Shown: positions 1 to 7,017, counted from the stretch's first letter. The stretch: 9,054 bases of DNA from Chloroflexota bacterium (GCA_009908585.1 JAAAOZ010000175.1:1-9054); one strand, 5' to 3'. Notes: generated by a model not told the origin, from the letters alone. Made by a program: numbers and translations.

Positions 1-2
1 GG

Positions 3-1160
3 GCCGCCTCCCGCCCGGAGGTGATGGCCCGCGCGATGGATTTCTTGGACGATTGCGCGCTTTTGGATACGCAAATCGCGTCGCCGCAGGAGGGCGCTTA
101 CGTCAACTTCGTGCCGCCGTTTGCGGGATCGGCCTCCGGGACGGAGTTGGAGCGCGTGGAGGTGCAGGCGATCCGCGCCGCCGACGGCGCCGGCTGGACC
201 GGATCGGCGTGGGGCGCGCCGACGTGGTTGACGGCCAGCGGCATCTTCACCTGGACGTATTCGCTGCCCGCATCGTCCGTCTTCACAGAGGGCGTTTATC
301 TGCTGCGCGCACGGGCCGTCGGCCCGGCGCCTGATGCTTCGCCGGCGGAGGTGAGCTTTTTCTACGATGTCACCCCGCCGCTGACGCCGACTCTGCGCTC
401 GCCCCTTGACCGGCAGACGCTCTCGCTCGCAACGGCGGTCTTGGTCTGGGATCCTCCGGCGGACGAGGGCGCGCCGCTGCGCTATGAGCTGGAACTGGAT
501 GGCGACCGCTATCAGACGGAGGAGACCTTCTACGCCGTCGAGGTGACGCCGGGCGAGCACACGTGGCGCGTGCGAGCCGTCGATGCGGCGGGCAACGTCG
601 GGCCGTGGAGTCCCACCGCTACCTTTATCTTCGAGGAGATCGTCACCCGCACCGCTGTCTATCTGCCGTTGGTGGGACGCAACATCCTATCCGCGCCGGC
701 GACCTGCGAGCTGGTGTTGGAATCCGATTTCGAAACGGTGGATGCGTGGGAGTACAACGCTCTGGCGCAGCGCGTCAACGATGTGGTCTACGCAGGCGAT
801 TGGGCCGCGCGGGTGGGGATCCCCTTGGGCGAGCCGGGCATGGCGGCCTACTCATCCGTCGCGCATCGCGTAACGTTGCCGGCGAACGCCGCTGCGATCA
901 CCTTGGACTACATGGCCTATCCCGTCAACGAGGCTTCGGATGCGGACGACGTGCACTATGTCAGCCTGTTGGACGCGGCGGGGACGGTGCACACGCTCTC
1001 CACGGCGACCTCGGATGCGCGGGCGTGGGAGGCGCGCTCCTTAGATCTGACCGCGTTCGCTGGACAGGAGATCAAGCTCTATCTGGGCGTGAAGAATGAT
1101 GGCGACGATGACACCGCCGCGCTTTACTTGGACGAGGTGCGCGTGCGGGTTTGTAGGTGA
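3..1160 (+). CDS. C-terminal part of a large secreted multi-domain protein (5' end outside window)
   Basis: The frame is open to the left edge, so the GTG/ATG codons at 21-26 are probably internal and this is the last ~385 residues of a longer protein. Residues counted from the GTG at 21: an Ig-like beta stretch (~15-115), a fibronectin-III-like module (~118-205, with ending TWRVRAVDAAGNVGPWS), the motif YLPLVGR (214-220), and a final beta-sandwich module (~228-379) rich in Asp and ending in LYLDEVRVRVCR, resembling jelly-roll carbohydrate-binding-like domains. There are no transmembrane segments in the visible part. YLPLV-type motifs are common near the ends of exported Chloroflexota proteins, which is recalled knowledge. 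The segment just before the Ig-like part (RPEVMARAMDFLDDC) resembles the end of a peptidase-like domain, but no catalytic residue is visible, so enzyme activity is not claimed. The gene is convergent with the histidine kinase gene. Function unknown beyond extracellular or surface location. Confidence 0.8.
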   Translation, partial: AASRPEVMARAMDFLDDCALLDTQIASPQEGAYVNFVPPFAGSASGTELERVEVQAIRAADGAGWTGSAWGAPTWLTASGIFTWTYSLPASSVFTEGVYLLRARAVGPAPDASPAEVSFFYDVTPPLTPTLRSPLDRQTLSLATAVLVWDPPADEGAPLRYELELDGDRYQTEETFYAVEVTPGEHTWRVRAVDAAGNVGPWSPTATFIFEEIVTRTAVYLPLVGRNILSAPATCELVLESDFETVDAWEYNALAQRVNDVVYAGDWAARVGIPLGEPGMAAYSSVAHRVTLPANAAAITLDYMAYPVNEASDADDVHYVSLLDAAGTVHTLSTATSDARAWEARSLDLTAFAGQEIKLYLGVKNDGDDDTAALYLDEVRVRVCR

Positions 1161-1161
1161 C

Positions 1162-1198
1162 AAAAAAATGCCCCCCGGAGGCCCTACTCCGGGGGGCA
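1162..1198 (-). terminator. Intrinsic terminator of the glycosylase-kinase unit
   Basis: A perfect 12-bp stem (TGCCCCCCGGAG at 1169-1180 pairing with 1187-1198) closes a 6-nt loop. Read on the minus strand, it is followed at once by seven T (1168-1162), the classic Rho-independent layout. It lies ~75 nt after the kinase stop codon. On the plus strand no T-run follows, so it is oriented for the minus strand. It starts one base from the stop codon of the convergent gene. Confidence 0.9.
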
Positions 1199-1257
1199 GA
1201 GGAAAGGAGAATCCCTAACGCCAGGGTGCCCATCCCCGACGTGTTGGGTAAACTAGG

Positions 1258-1273
1258 GTGCTACAGTGCTACA
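1258..1273. repeat. Tandem 8-bp duplication next to kinase stop
   Basis: GTGCTACA occurs twice back to back (1258-1265 and 1266-1273), directly abutting the stop codon of the kinase gene (1274-1276, minus strand). It is probably a small slippage duplication. No function is proposed. Confidence 0.6.
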
Positions 1274-3106
1274 TCAGATCCCCGCTTCGGGGACCGAAAT
1301 CGGAATGGTGAAGAAAAAAGTACTTCCCTCACCTAATTCACTTTTAACCCAAATCCGTCCGCCGTGCATCTCGACCAGATTCTTGGTGATAGCTAAGCCT
1401 AAGCCCGTGCCGGGCTGTTCGCGGACGTCGGGATCGTCGGCGCGATAGAATTTCGTGAAGAGTCGCGCCTGATCTTTGGGGCTGATGCCAATGCCGCTAT
1501 CGGCCACGGCGCAGCGGATAAAGCCCGGCTCCTCGGCTGGCAGCCAGACGCGGATGGCAATTGTGCCTTGATCCGGCGTGTACTTCATCGCGTTGCTCAG
1601 TAGATTCGTCAGCACCTGCGTCAGGCGATCTGGATCGGCGTAGGCCGGCGGCAATCGATCCCAAATATCAATGGTCAGGATCTGTTGCTTCTCTTCGATT
1701 AACTCACCCACCATTTCCATGGCATCATCTAACGCATCCGAAAATTGGATGGGACGCGGGTTGATCTGGAGGCGTCCGGTTTCGATGCGTGAGATGTCCA
1801 TCAGATCGCTTACCAAAACTTTCATCCGGCTGATATTGCGCTGGATGGCGGAGACGAACTCTCGTTGTTCGGTTTGTAATTCCCCCACAATATCGGAATC
1901 GAGAATATCCGCGTAACCCAAAATCGAGGTCATTGGCGTGCGCAGTTCGTGGGAAACCAGCGAGACGAACTCTGACTTCGCAAGATTGGCTTGGCGCAGC
2001 GCCTCGTATAAGCGTGCGTTCTCCACCGCGATGGCGATGTTATCCGCCACGCGAAGGACAAATTCGATCCTATCCATGTTAAAGGTTCGGTCTTCGGTCA
2101 CTAAGTAGAGCACGCCCACCGGTCGATCCTCGCGTAGGAGCGGTAGAACCATTCGTTTCTCCTCTAGGAGGGGTTTGCGTGTCGCGATGCACCGGCTGAC
2201 GGCTGAGGGATCGGCTTCTGGATCGACGCGGCCTTCTTTCGCCGCCCAACGGATGCCCTCTTCCGCCAGTGTGCCGATGGCGCCGCCTCTGGCGTTGGCC
2301 GCCGCGATGGCCCACGTCACGCTGCCCTCCATCACGCGGTCGAACTCTAGGCTGGTGTTGAGATCACGCGCCATCTCTTGCAGGATGGTCAGCTCGCGGA
2401 TCTTCTCGGAGAGCGCCTGATTGGTCTGTTTGTGTTGACGCGCTTTGTGCAGCGCTGATGCAGCCTGTTCGGCAAACGCGCCCATCATCGCGCGATCCTC
2501 ATCGCTGAAGATGCCCGCTTTGGCGCGATTGTCCAGGTAGACGACGCCCTGCGGCTCGCCCTCGTGGATCAATGGCGCGCAGAGCACGGAGCGCAATCCA
2601 TAAGCGACGATGCTCTCGCTATGCTCGAAGCGCGGATCGACCTGCGCGTTCGTTGTGATAAGTGGCTCGCTGCGTTCTAATGCCTGTTTCACGATGCTAT
2701 AGCTGAACTGCTTATCTTCCTCGGTGAAATCTTCCCCGCTGGCTGTGCTCTCCATCTCGATCTCGAGATCCTCCTCATCATCGAGCAGCAGGAGCATGCC
2801 GCGTTCAGCCTCGGTGATGCGGATAACGGCGTTCATCACGGCCTGAATCGTCCGCCGCCATTCCAATGATTCGTTAATCGACTGGGAAACTTCATATAAT
2901 AGACTCAACTGGGCGCTTTTTTCCAATAACATCTCGGTTTGGAGTTGGTGAACCATATTTTCCCAGCTTTTGAGATGCGCGGCCAACTCCGGTGAGGCGT
3001 TGCCGTTCAGGGATTTGCGCTGTTGATGTATTTGGGTTTTTAGTTGTGCAAGCATTTCTTTAGGTTGTTTGGAGTCGATTCTGAGATTCTCTTGCAGATT
3101 CTCCAT
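1274..3106 (-). CDS. Soluble GAF-GAF sensor histidine kinase
   Basis: This is a 610-residue cytoplasmic hybrid-free histidine kinase with no transmembrane segments. Order: a polar, probably coiled-coil N-terminus (~1-70); GAF domain 1 (~72-220, with LRSVLCAPL and GVVYLDN); GAF domain 2 (~238-365, with LPLLREDRPVGVLYL); HisKA dimerisation domain with the H-box SHELRTP, phospho-acceptor His386; and a HATPase_c domain with N-box NLLSNAMKYT (501-510), G1 DSGIGI (536-541), F-box around LFTKFYRAD and G2 GTGLGLAI (566-573). All catalytic boxes are intact. The ATG at 3104-3106 is chosen because AAGGAGA sits 8 nt upstream. The longer frame from 3205 has no such site and would add 33 residues without kinase-like character. 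The start lies 47 nt inside the upstream glycosylase-like gene, suggesting coupled translation. No response regulator gene is visible, so it is an orphan kinase here. The ligand sensed by the GAF domains cannot be told from sequence. Confidence 0.93.
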   Translation of the reverse strand: MENLQENLRIDSKQPKEMLAQLKTQIHQQRKSLNGNASPELAAHLKSWENMVHQLQTEMLLEKSAQLSLLYEVSQSINESLEWRRTIQAVMNAVIRITEAERGMLLLLDDEEDLEIEMESTASGEDFTEEDKQFSYSIVKQALERSEPLITTNAQVDPRFEHSESIVAYGLRSVLCAPLIHEGEPQGVVYLDNRAKAGIFSDEDRAMMGAFAEQAASALHKARQHKQTNQALSEKIRELTILQEMARDLNTSLEFDRVMEGSVTWAIAAANARGGAIGTLAEEGIRWAAKEGRVDPEADPSAVSRCIATRKPLLEEKRMVLPLLREDRPVGVLYLVTEDRTFNMDRIEFVLRVADNIAIAVENARLYEALRQANLAKSEFVSLVSHELRTPMTSILGYADILDSDIVGELQTEQREFVSAIQRNISRMKVLVSDLMDISRIETGRLQINPRPIQFSDALDDAMEMVGELIEEKQQILTIDIWDRLPPAYADPDRLTQVLTNLLSNAMKYTPDQGTIAIRVWLPAEEPGFIRCAVADSGIGISPKDQARLFTKFYRADDPDVREQPGTGLGLAITKNLVEMHGGRIWVKSELGEGSTFFFTIPISVPEAGI

Positions 3107-4022
3107 GGATAAGTTCTCCTTCCCCGGATGCAAACGGTGGGGACGTTGCTTCGGACCAATCCCACAGCCAGTAAGCCAGGCCACCCCACGGTTGCCAGGG
3201 CGCAAACGCCGCTTTCACCGTCTCTGGATCGACATCGCTGCCTTGGTGCCAGTAGCGACTGACGCGATACCGCGCTTGTTTATCTGTGGGGATATAGTCG
3301 TAGCGTCCCAGATTGAGCATAACTAAGCTTAGTGTTTCCTCGCTGATCGGGAGGTTTTCCTGAAGGCCGGCGACCAATGTCTCCAGCGGCGGCTCGGCCT
3401 GAATAAGGGTTTGTAGTTCGTCGTCATTGGGTTGGAAGGTATGTGCGATTTGCATAATCTGTTCTCCGAGACTACTTCCATTATGCGCGATATGCGCGAT
3501 GAGTAGCTTCTCTTTTTGGATGAGTTGGCGTGGCGTGGGGAAGGCGTGGTGAGTGGGGTTGGAGGGGAGGGGCGAGCCGAAGGTCTCGACGACCCAACTG
3601 ATATAAGATCGATGTTGTGCGGGGGGCAACTGTGTGAGGATTGCGGCCTTGACGATATCCTCGAAGAGCGTTGTTCCGCGCAGGAAGCGCACACCTTGGC
3701 GGATCGCAGACTCCAGCCCCGGCGTGTGTTTGGCGACCTCCAAAAAGCCGCGTAGGTTCTCACCTAATCGCAACATTCGCCACGTCCGATGGCTGATCTC
3801 CTCGGTCTCCTTGCTGGTGAGCCGCTCCCCCGTGTGGAGGATCAAGCCGGCCGGCACCTGGGAGATGATGATGGCTACCGTGTGTCCTGAGGTCAAGCGC
3901 TCCACGCGATAGAGTTGCCCCTGTACCTGTCGCACCCGAAACGGCGGGTGCAGGAACCATTGGGAGCGGCGAATGACCTGCGTGAGTGAAAATGTATCTG
4001 ATACTGTTAGAATCCAGTGCAT
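3060..4022 (-). CDS. Divergent HhH-GPD (AlkA/OGG-like) DNA glycosylase family protein
   Basis: This 320-residue protein matches the plan of HhH-GPD base-excision glycosylases. It has an N-terminal AlkA/OGG_N-like beta domain (~8-95, with QWFLHPPFR and RVERLTSG), the segment FLRGTTLFEDIVKAAILTQ (113-131) that opens the helical domain, FPTPRQL (161-167), and LGRYDYIPTD ending in Asp247, the position of the conserved catalytic aspartate. C-terminal GLAYWLWDW (281-289) is also typical. The hairpin usually reading LPGIGP followed by small residues is LPISEETL here (224-231), lacking both glycines and one residue shorter, so DNA binding or activity may be altered. No catalytic lysine of bifunctional enzymes is evident. 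The ATG at 4022 follows a purine-rich GGAGG/AAGGAAG leader. The last ~16 residues overlap the kinase start. Family assignment is from recalled motifs. An inactive or re-purposed homologue is the main alternative. Confidence 0.75.
   Translation of the reverse strand: MHWILTVSDTFSLTQVIRRSQWFLHPPFRVRQVQGQLYRVERLTSGHTVAIIISQVPAGLILHTGERLTSKETEEISHRTWRMLRLGENLRGFLEVAKHTPGLESAIRQGVRFLRGTTLFEDIVKAAILTQLPPAQHRSYISWVVETFGSPLPSNPTHHAFPTPRQLIQKEKLLIAHIAHNGSSLGEQIMQIAHTFQPNDDELQTLIQAEPPLETLVAGLQENLPISEETLSLVMLNLGRYDYIPTDKQARYRVSRYWHQGSDVDPETVKAAFAPWQPWGGLAYWLWDWSEATSPPFASGEGELIHGESARESQNRLQTT
3115..3121 (-). promoter_or_regulatory. Ribosome binding site deciding the kinase start
   Basis: AAGGAGA on the minus strand lies 8 nt before the ATG at 3104-3106 and inside the 3' end of the glycosylase-like coding sequence. 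It supports the shorter 610-residue kinase over the extended frame beginning at 3205. Confidence 0.8.
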
Positions 4023-4237
4023 AACTTCCTTTCCTCCCTATCTGACTCTAAGCATATCATGGGAGGGCCGGTTTGGGGGTTTCGGAGAAGTTACGAAACA
4101 GTTAAAGCGAAAAATAGGGCGAGATGAGAAGAAGTTGCACAAAAAGCGCAGGGGGCGCACGAAGAGGGGCATAAAGCGGAAAAAACGCCTAGTGCCTTAA
4201 GGTTTTCGCCGCTTGGCCCGCCTACGAATGAATTCGA
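4023..4237. other. Gap 5' of the glycosylase-kinase unit
   Basis: Besides the Shine-Dalgarno region of the glycosylase-like gene (GGAGG at 4033-4037 on the minus strand), I see no gene here. The plus-strand frame through it encodes only an Arg/Lys-rich low-complexity peptide and overlaps the start of the glycosylase-like gene, so it is not called. The promoter of the minus-strand unit must lie here or further upstream. A TATGCT -10-like hexamer occurs in the ~40 nt before the start codon's leader, but no good -35 accompanies it, so no promoter is asserted. Confidence 0.5.
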
Positions 4238-4325
4238 GGCTGATACACAAAACCCGTTAAAAACGGGTTGAAAAACCGCTCAAAAAGCAATCCCAGTGCG
4301 TTTTAACGCACTTTGGATATCAGCC
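4238..4325. repeat. 88-bp palindromic element, potential three-way junction
   Basis: An outer inverted repeat GGCTGATA (4238-4245) / TATCAGCC (4318-4325) encloses two perfect hairpins: AACCCGTT/AACGGGTT (4251-4258 / 4262-4269, 3-nt loop) and AGTGCGTT/AACGCACT (4295-4302 / 4305-4312, 2-nt loop, or 7 bp with a TTTA loop). An alternative small hairpin GGTT-GAAA-AACC (4266-4277) competes with the first. The arrangement folds as a closing stem with two branches. It lies between the mutase terminator and the glycosylase-like gene. It resembles repeated intergenic (REP/MITE-like) elements, but no second copy is in this window. A structured leader RNA of the minus-strand unit is the alternative. Confidence 0.65.
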
Positions 4326-4386
4326 GAGGGTTTCAACCATCGGCGCGGCGCAGTGGCGAATACTCTGTGACAGTAACAAAAATGAA

Positions 4387-4423
4387 GAAAAACGGGCGGT
4401 TCCCGTGAGGGAGACCGCCCGTT
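4387..4423 (-). terminator. Intrinsic terminator after the phosphohexomutase gene
   Basis: A 10-bp perfect stem AACGGGCGGT (4391-4400) / ACCGCCCGTT (4414-4423) continues inward through TCCC/GGGA with one bulged G and a GTGA tetraloop. On the minus strand it is followed by TTTT, then CTTCA and another T5. It starts 27 nt after the mutase stop codon. On the plus strand a T5 occurs 7 nt past the stem, so weak bidirectional use is possible. Confidence 0.85.
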
Positions 4424-4449
4424 GAGGTGCTTTTTGGGGAGAAAGGTGG

Positions 4450-5874
4450 TTACTTCAGTCCGGCCAACTCCAATCCGGCGTCCAACATCGGCTCGACGAG
4501 TGATTCGTCCGTCACCTCGCAGTAGACGCGGATAATCGGCTCGGTGCCGGAGAAGCGGACGAGCAAGAAGCCCTTGTCGCCGAGGTCATATTTGTAGCCA
4601 TCGACGGTGATGATCTCCTCGACGGGGACGCCCGCTAAGGTCTCCGGCTCAGCGTTGTCCAGACGTTCGCGGGCCTCTGGTCGCTTGGCGTTGGGGAATC
4701 GGGTGTCGATGCGGTCGTAGTAGTAGGCCTGTCCCAGTTTCTCGAAGAGCAACTCAACCAATTCCGAGGGCGTCTTGCCCGTCTTGACCATAAAGTCTAG
4801 GAAATAGAGGTTGCCCAAGATGCCATCGCGTTCCGGCACATTGCCCCGGAAGGCGTAGCCGCCGCTCTCCTCGCCGCCGATGAGCGCGTCGGTCTCTAAG
4901 AATTTGGGCGCCACGTACTTGAATCCGACGCCGGTCTCGTGGACCGGCACATCGTACATCTTGCCCAGCTTGTTGAGCATCGAGGTGGTGGAGATCGTCT
5001 TGATGATGGGGCCGCGCTCGCCGCGCACCTCCAGCAGATAGTAGGCCAACAGCGCGTAGGCGCGTAGTTGGTCGATGTAGACGCCGTTCTCGTCGCCGAT
5101 GCCCATCCGATCGGCGTCGCCGTCGTTGATCAGCAGCACATCCGCGCCGATGTCGACGGTGCGCTCCAGCGCCGCGTTGATGTTGGGTGGGATTGGCTCC
5201 GGGCGCTCCATGCCGGGGAAGAGTGGATTGCGCCCGGCGTGAATTTGCTCGATGGTGTTAGTCCCGCCGCTCAGCAGATCGACGTACCAGCCGGCGGCGT
5301 TGCCCCACATCGGCTCCACCAGGATTTTGAAGCCTGCGTTGCGGAGGGCGTCCAAATCTATCAGTTGGCTGATGTGCTCCACATAGGCCGGTTTGGGTTC
5401 CCAGCGGCGCACCAGCGATGTTTCCTCCGCCTCAGCGAGGGGCATGCGATGCACGGCTTCCATCGTGTAGGGGATGTACGATTCGATTTCTCGCAGGCCA
5501 TCCGGCGCGATGGCGCCGCCTTGTGGATCTCGCACCTTGAAGCCGTTGTCGGGCGGGGGGTTGTGGCTGGCGGTGATGTTGATCCCGCCGCCGGCCTCGC
5601 GCTCCACCACGCTGTAGCTGATCACCGGCGTGGGGGCGTTGCCCTTCGTGAGCCAAACCTCGATGTCGTTGCCGGCCATCACCTCGGCGGCCGCCTCGGC
5701 GAAGAGATCGCTGCTGAAGCGCTGATCGTAACCGATGACGACGCCCTGATCCGCCAACTCGTGGCGCCGTAGATATTCCGCAAAGCCCTGCGTGACGCGG
5801 CGCACATTATCGAAGGTGTAATCCTCGCCGATGCGCGCCCGCCAGCCGTCTGTGCCAAATTTAATATCGCTCAT
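4450..5874 (-). CDS. Alpha-D-phosphohexomutase (phosphoglucomutase/phosphomannomutase)
   Basis: This 474-residue cytoplasmic enzyme interconverts hexose 6-phosphate and hexose 1-phosphate through a phosphoserine intermediate. The four-domain family plan is intact: the active-site loop TASHNP (101-106) with phospho-Ser103, the Mg-binding loop DGDADRMG (251-258; Asp251, 253, 255), the sugar-specificity loop GEESGG (334-339), and the phosphate-binding loop RFSGTEP (440-446) in domain IV. GEESGG is more typical of phosphoglucomutase-type members, whereas GEMSGH is common in dual phosphomannomutase/phosphoglucomutase enzymes, so mannose versus glucose preference is uncertain. The ATG at 5874 follows AAGGAGG with a 4-nt spacer. 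The gene starts 40 nt after gmd on the same strand and is the last of the unit, ahead of a strong terminator. Supply of mannose-1-phosphate for GDP-mannose is a contextual inference. Confidence 0.92.
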   Translation of the reverse strand: MSDIKFGTDGWRARIGEDYTFDNVRRVTQGFAEYLRRHELADQGVVIGYDQRFSSDLFAEAAAEVMAGNDIEVWLTKGNAPTPVISYSVVEREAGGGINITASHNPPPDNGFKVRDPQGGAIAPDGLREIESYIPYTMEAVHRMPLAEAEETSLVRRWEPKPAYVEHISQLIDLDALRNAGFKILVEPMWGNAAGWYVDLLSGGTNTIEQIHAGRNPLFPGMERPEPIPPNINAALERTVDIGADVLLINDGDADRMGIGDENGVYIDQLRAYALLAYYLLEVRGERGPIIKTISTTSMLNKLGKMYDVPVHETGVGFKYVAPKFLETDALIGGEESGGYAFRGNVPERDGILGNLYFLDFMVKTGKTPSELVELLFEKLGQAYYYDRIDTRFPNAKRPEARERLDNAEPETLAGVPVEEIITVDGYKYDLGDKGFLLVRFSGTEPIIRVYCEVTDESLVEPMLDAGLELAGLK

Positions 5875-5892
5875 GGTACCTCCTTGGGAAGT

Positions 5893-5911
5893 TAGTTGAG
5901 AGCTAGTTGAG
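5893..5911. repeat. Short direct repeat between gmd and mutase gene
   Basis: TAGTTGAG occurs twice (5893-5900 and 5904-5911) with a 3-nt spacer in the 40-nt gmd-mutase gap. It lies just upstream of the mutase ribosome binding site on the minus strand. It resembles in flavour the AAGTT/AAGTC words upstream of gmd. No function is evident. Confidence 0.5.
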
Positions 5912-5914
5912 TGT

Positions 5915-6892
5915 CTACAGACCGTTTTCTTTCTTCAGTAGCTCGAGGTCGGCATCGACCATCCTCTGGATCAGCTCCTTGAAGCTGACCTTTGGCTCCC
6001 ATCCGAGCTTTTCGCGCGCGCGGCTGGGGTCGGAGACCAACAGATCGACCTCGGCGGGGCGCATGAAGCGCGGGTCTTGATAGACGTGATCCTGCCACTT
6101 CAGCCCCACGTAGGAGAAGGCGGCCTCACACAGGTCTTTGACGGAGTGCGTCTCGCCCATCCCGACGACGTAATCGCCCGGCTTATCCTGCTGGAGCATC
6201 AGCCACATCGCGCGCACGTAATCGCCGGCGAAGCCCCAGTCCCGCCGGGACTCCAGATTGCCCAAGCCAACCTTATCCGACAGCCCCAGCTTGATCTTGG
6301 CGACGTTGTACGTGATCTTGCGGGTGACGAATTCCAGGCCCCGGCGCGGACTCTCGTGATTAAAGAGGATGCCGGAGTTGGCGTGAAGATCGTAGGATTC
6401 GCGATAATTGACCGTGATCCAATGGCCGTAGACCTTGGCGACGCCGTAGGGCGAGCGCGGATAGAAGGGGGTGTCTTCATTTTGCGGCACCTCGCGCACT
6501 TTGCCGAACATCTCGCTGCTGCTGGCCTGATAGAAGCGGATCTCAGGATCGACGGTGCGAATCGCCTCCAGGACGCGCGTGACGCCCAGCCCCGTCACGC
6601 CGCCGGTGAAGACCGGCTGCTTCCACGAGGCGGGGACGAAGGATTGTGCGGCCAGGTTGTAAACCTCCTGCGGATGATATTCGCGCAGGATATTGATGAT
6701 CGAGCCTTGATCCTGCAAATCGCCGGATGCCAGCGTGATTTTGGGCTGGATGTGGTGGATGCGGTTAAAGTTCACGGTGCTGGTGCGCCGCACCATCCCG
6801 ATGACGTCGTAGCCCTGCTCCAGTAAAAACTCGGCCAGATACGAGCCATCCTGGCCGGTGATGCCGGTGATCAATGCACGTGGTTGGGTCAT
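5915..6892 (-). CDS. gmd: GDP-mannose 4,6-dehydratase
   Basis: This 325-residue short-chain dehydrogenase/reductase of the extended class converts GDP-D-mannose to GDP-4-dehydro-6-deoxy-D-mannose using bound NADP. The Rossmann signature TGITGQDGSYLAE (9-21; Gly10, 13, 16) and RRTSTVNFNRI (35-45), the cofactor/tetramer-contact region, are typical of the family. The catalytic set is Ser125 (Thr in the human enzyme), Glu127, Tyr149 and Lys153, in SSSEMFG and YGVAK, with the correct spacing. FNHESPRRG (178-185 region) and RPAEVDLLVSDPS (278-290) are diagnostic of GMD. Length is normal. The ATG at 6892 has an ideal ribosome binding site AAAGGAGG with a 7-nt spacer. The phosphohexomutase gene follows by 40 nt and rmd lies upstream on the same strand, so the route to GDP-D-rhamnose is the natural reading. 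GDP-L-fucose would need a different reductase. Confidence 0.96.
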   Translation of the reverse strand: MTQPRALITGITGQDGSYLAEFLLEQGYDVIGMVRRTSTVNFNRIHHIQPKITLASGDLQDQGSIINILREYHPQEVYNLAAQSFVPASWKQPVFTGGVTGLGVTRVLEAIRTVDPEIRFYQASSSEMFGKVREVPQNEDTPFYPRSPYGVAKVYGHWITVNYRESYDLHANSGILFNHESPRRGLEFVTRKITYNVAKIKLGLSDKVGLGNLESRRDWGFAGDYVRAMWLMLQQDKPGDYVVGMGETHSVKDLCEAAFSYVGLKWQDHVYQDPRFMRPAEVDLLVSDPSRAREKLGWEPKVSFKELIQRMVDADLELLKKENGL

Positions 6893-6925
6893 TCAAAAAC
6901 CTCCTTTGAAAATTGGTTGAACGTT

Positions 6926-7017
6926 ACAAGTTGTAAGTTTAAAGTTGTCTGTAGTCAAGCGTCGAAAAGTCGTAAAGTCAGAAAGTCAAAAGTCAGGAAG
7001 TCAAAAGTCAGGAAGTC
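6926..7017. repeat. Degenerate heptad/octad tandem array (AAGTT to AAGTC words)
   Basis: About a dozen 7-8 bp units, mostly ending in AAGTT or AAGTC, run through this stretch: ACAAGTT, GTAAGTT, TAAAGTT, then GAAAAGTC, GTAAAGTC, AGAAAGTC, AAAAGTC, AGGAAGTC, AAAAGTC, AGGAAGTC. The last four form an exact tandem duplication of a 15-bp unit (6988-7002 and 7003-7017). Unit ends fall 7 or 8 bp apart. The first units also make a small dyad TTACAA-G-TTGTAA (6924-6936). The array lies 19-110 nt upstream of the gmd ribosome binding site. Such short tandem heptads resemble the STRR repeats known from cyanobacteria. Units are too short for CRISPR and have no spacers. Confidence 0.8.

Noticed and set aside
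1280..1292. CCCCG-CTT-CGGGG hairpin as kinase terminator
   Set aside because: It lies inside the last codons of the kinase gene and lacks a T-run; the T7 hairpin at 1162-1198 is the better terminator.
3107..3205. Longer kinase start adding 33 residues
   Set aside because: The extension is simply the other frame of the glycosylase-like gene, while a proper ribosome binding site precedes the ATG at 3104-3106.
3973..4200. Plus-strand frame for a 75-residue Arg/Lys-rich peptide
   Set aside because: It overlaps the start of the glycosylase-like gene on the opposite strand, has no good ribosome binding site, and its basic composition follows from an A/G-rich stretch.
5068..5772. Long plus-strand frame opposite the phosphohexomutase gene
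   Set aside because: It is an antisense shadow of a GC-rich gene whose catalytic motifs are all on the minus strand.
6077..6826. Long plus-strand frame opposite gmd
   Set aside because: It is an antisense shadow; the minus-strand product matches Gmd throughout.
6926..7017. CRISPR array
   Set aside because: Repeat units are 7-8 bp, adjacent, with no unique spacers and no cas genes nearby.
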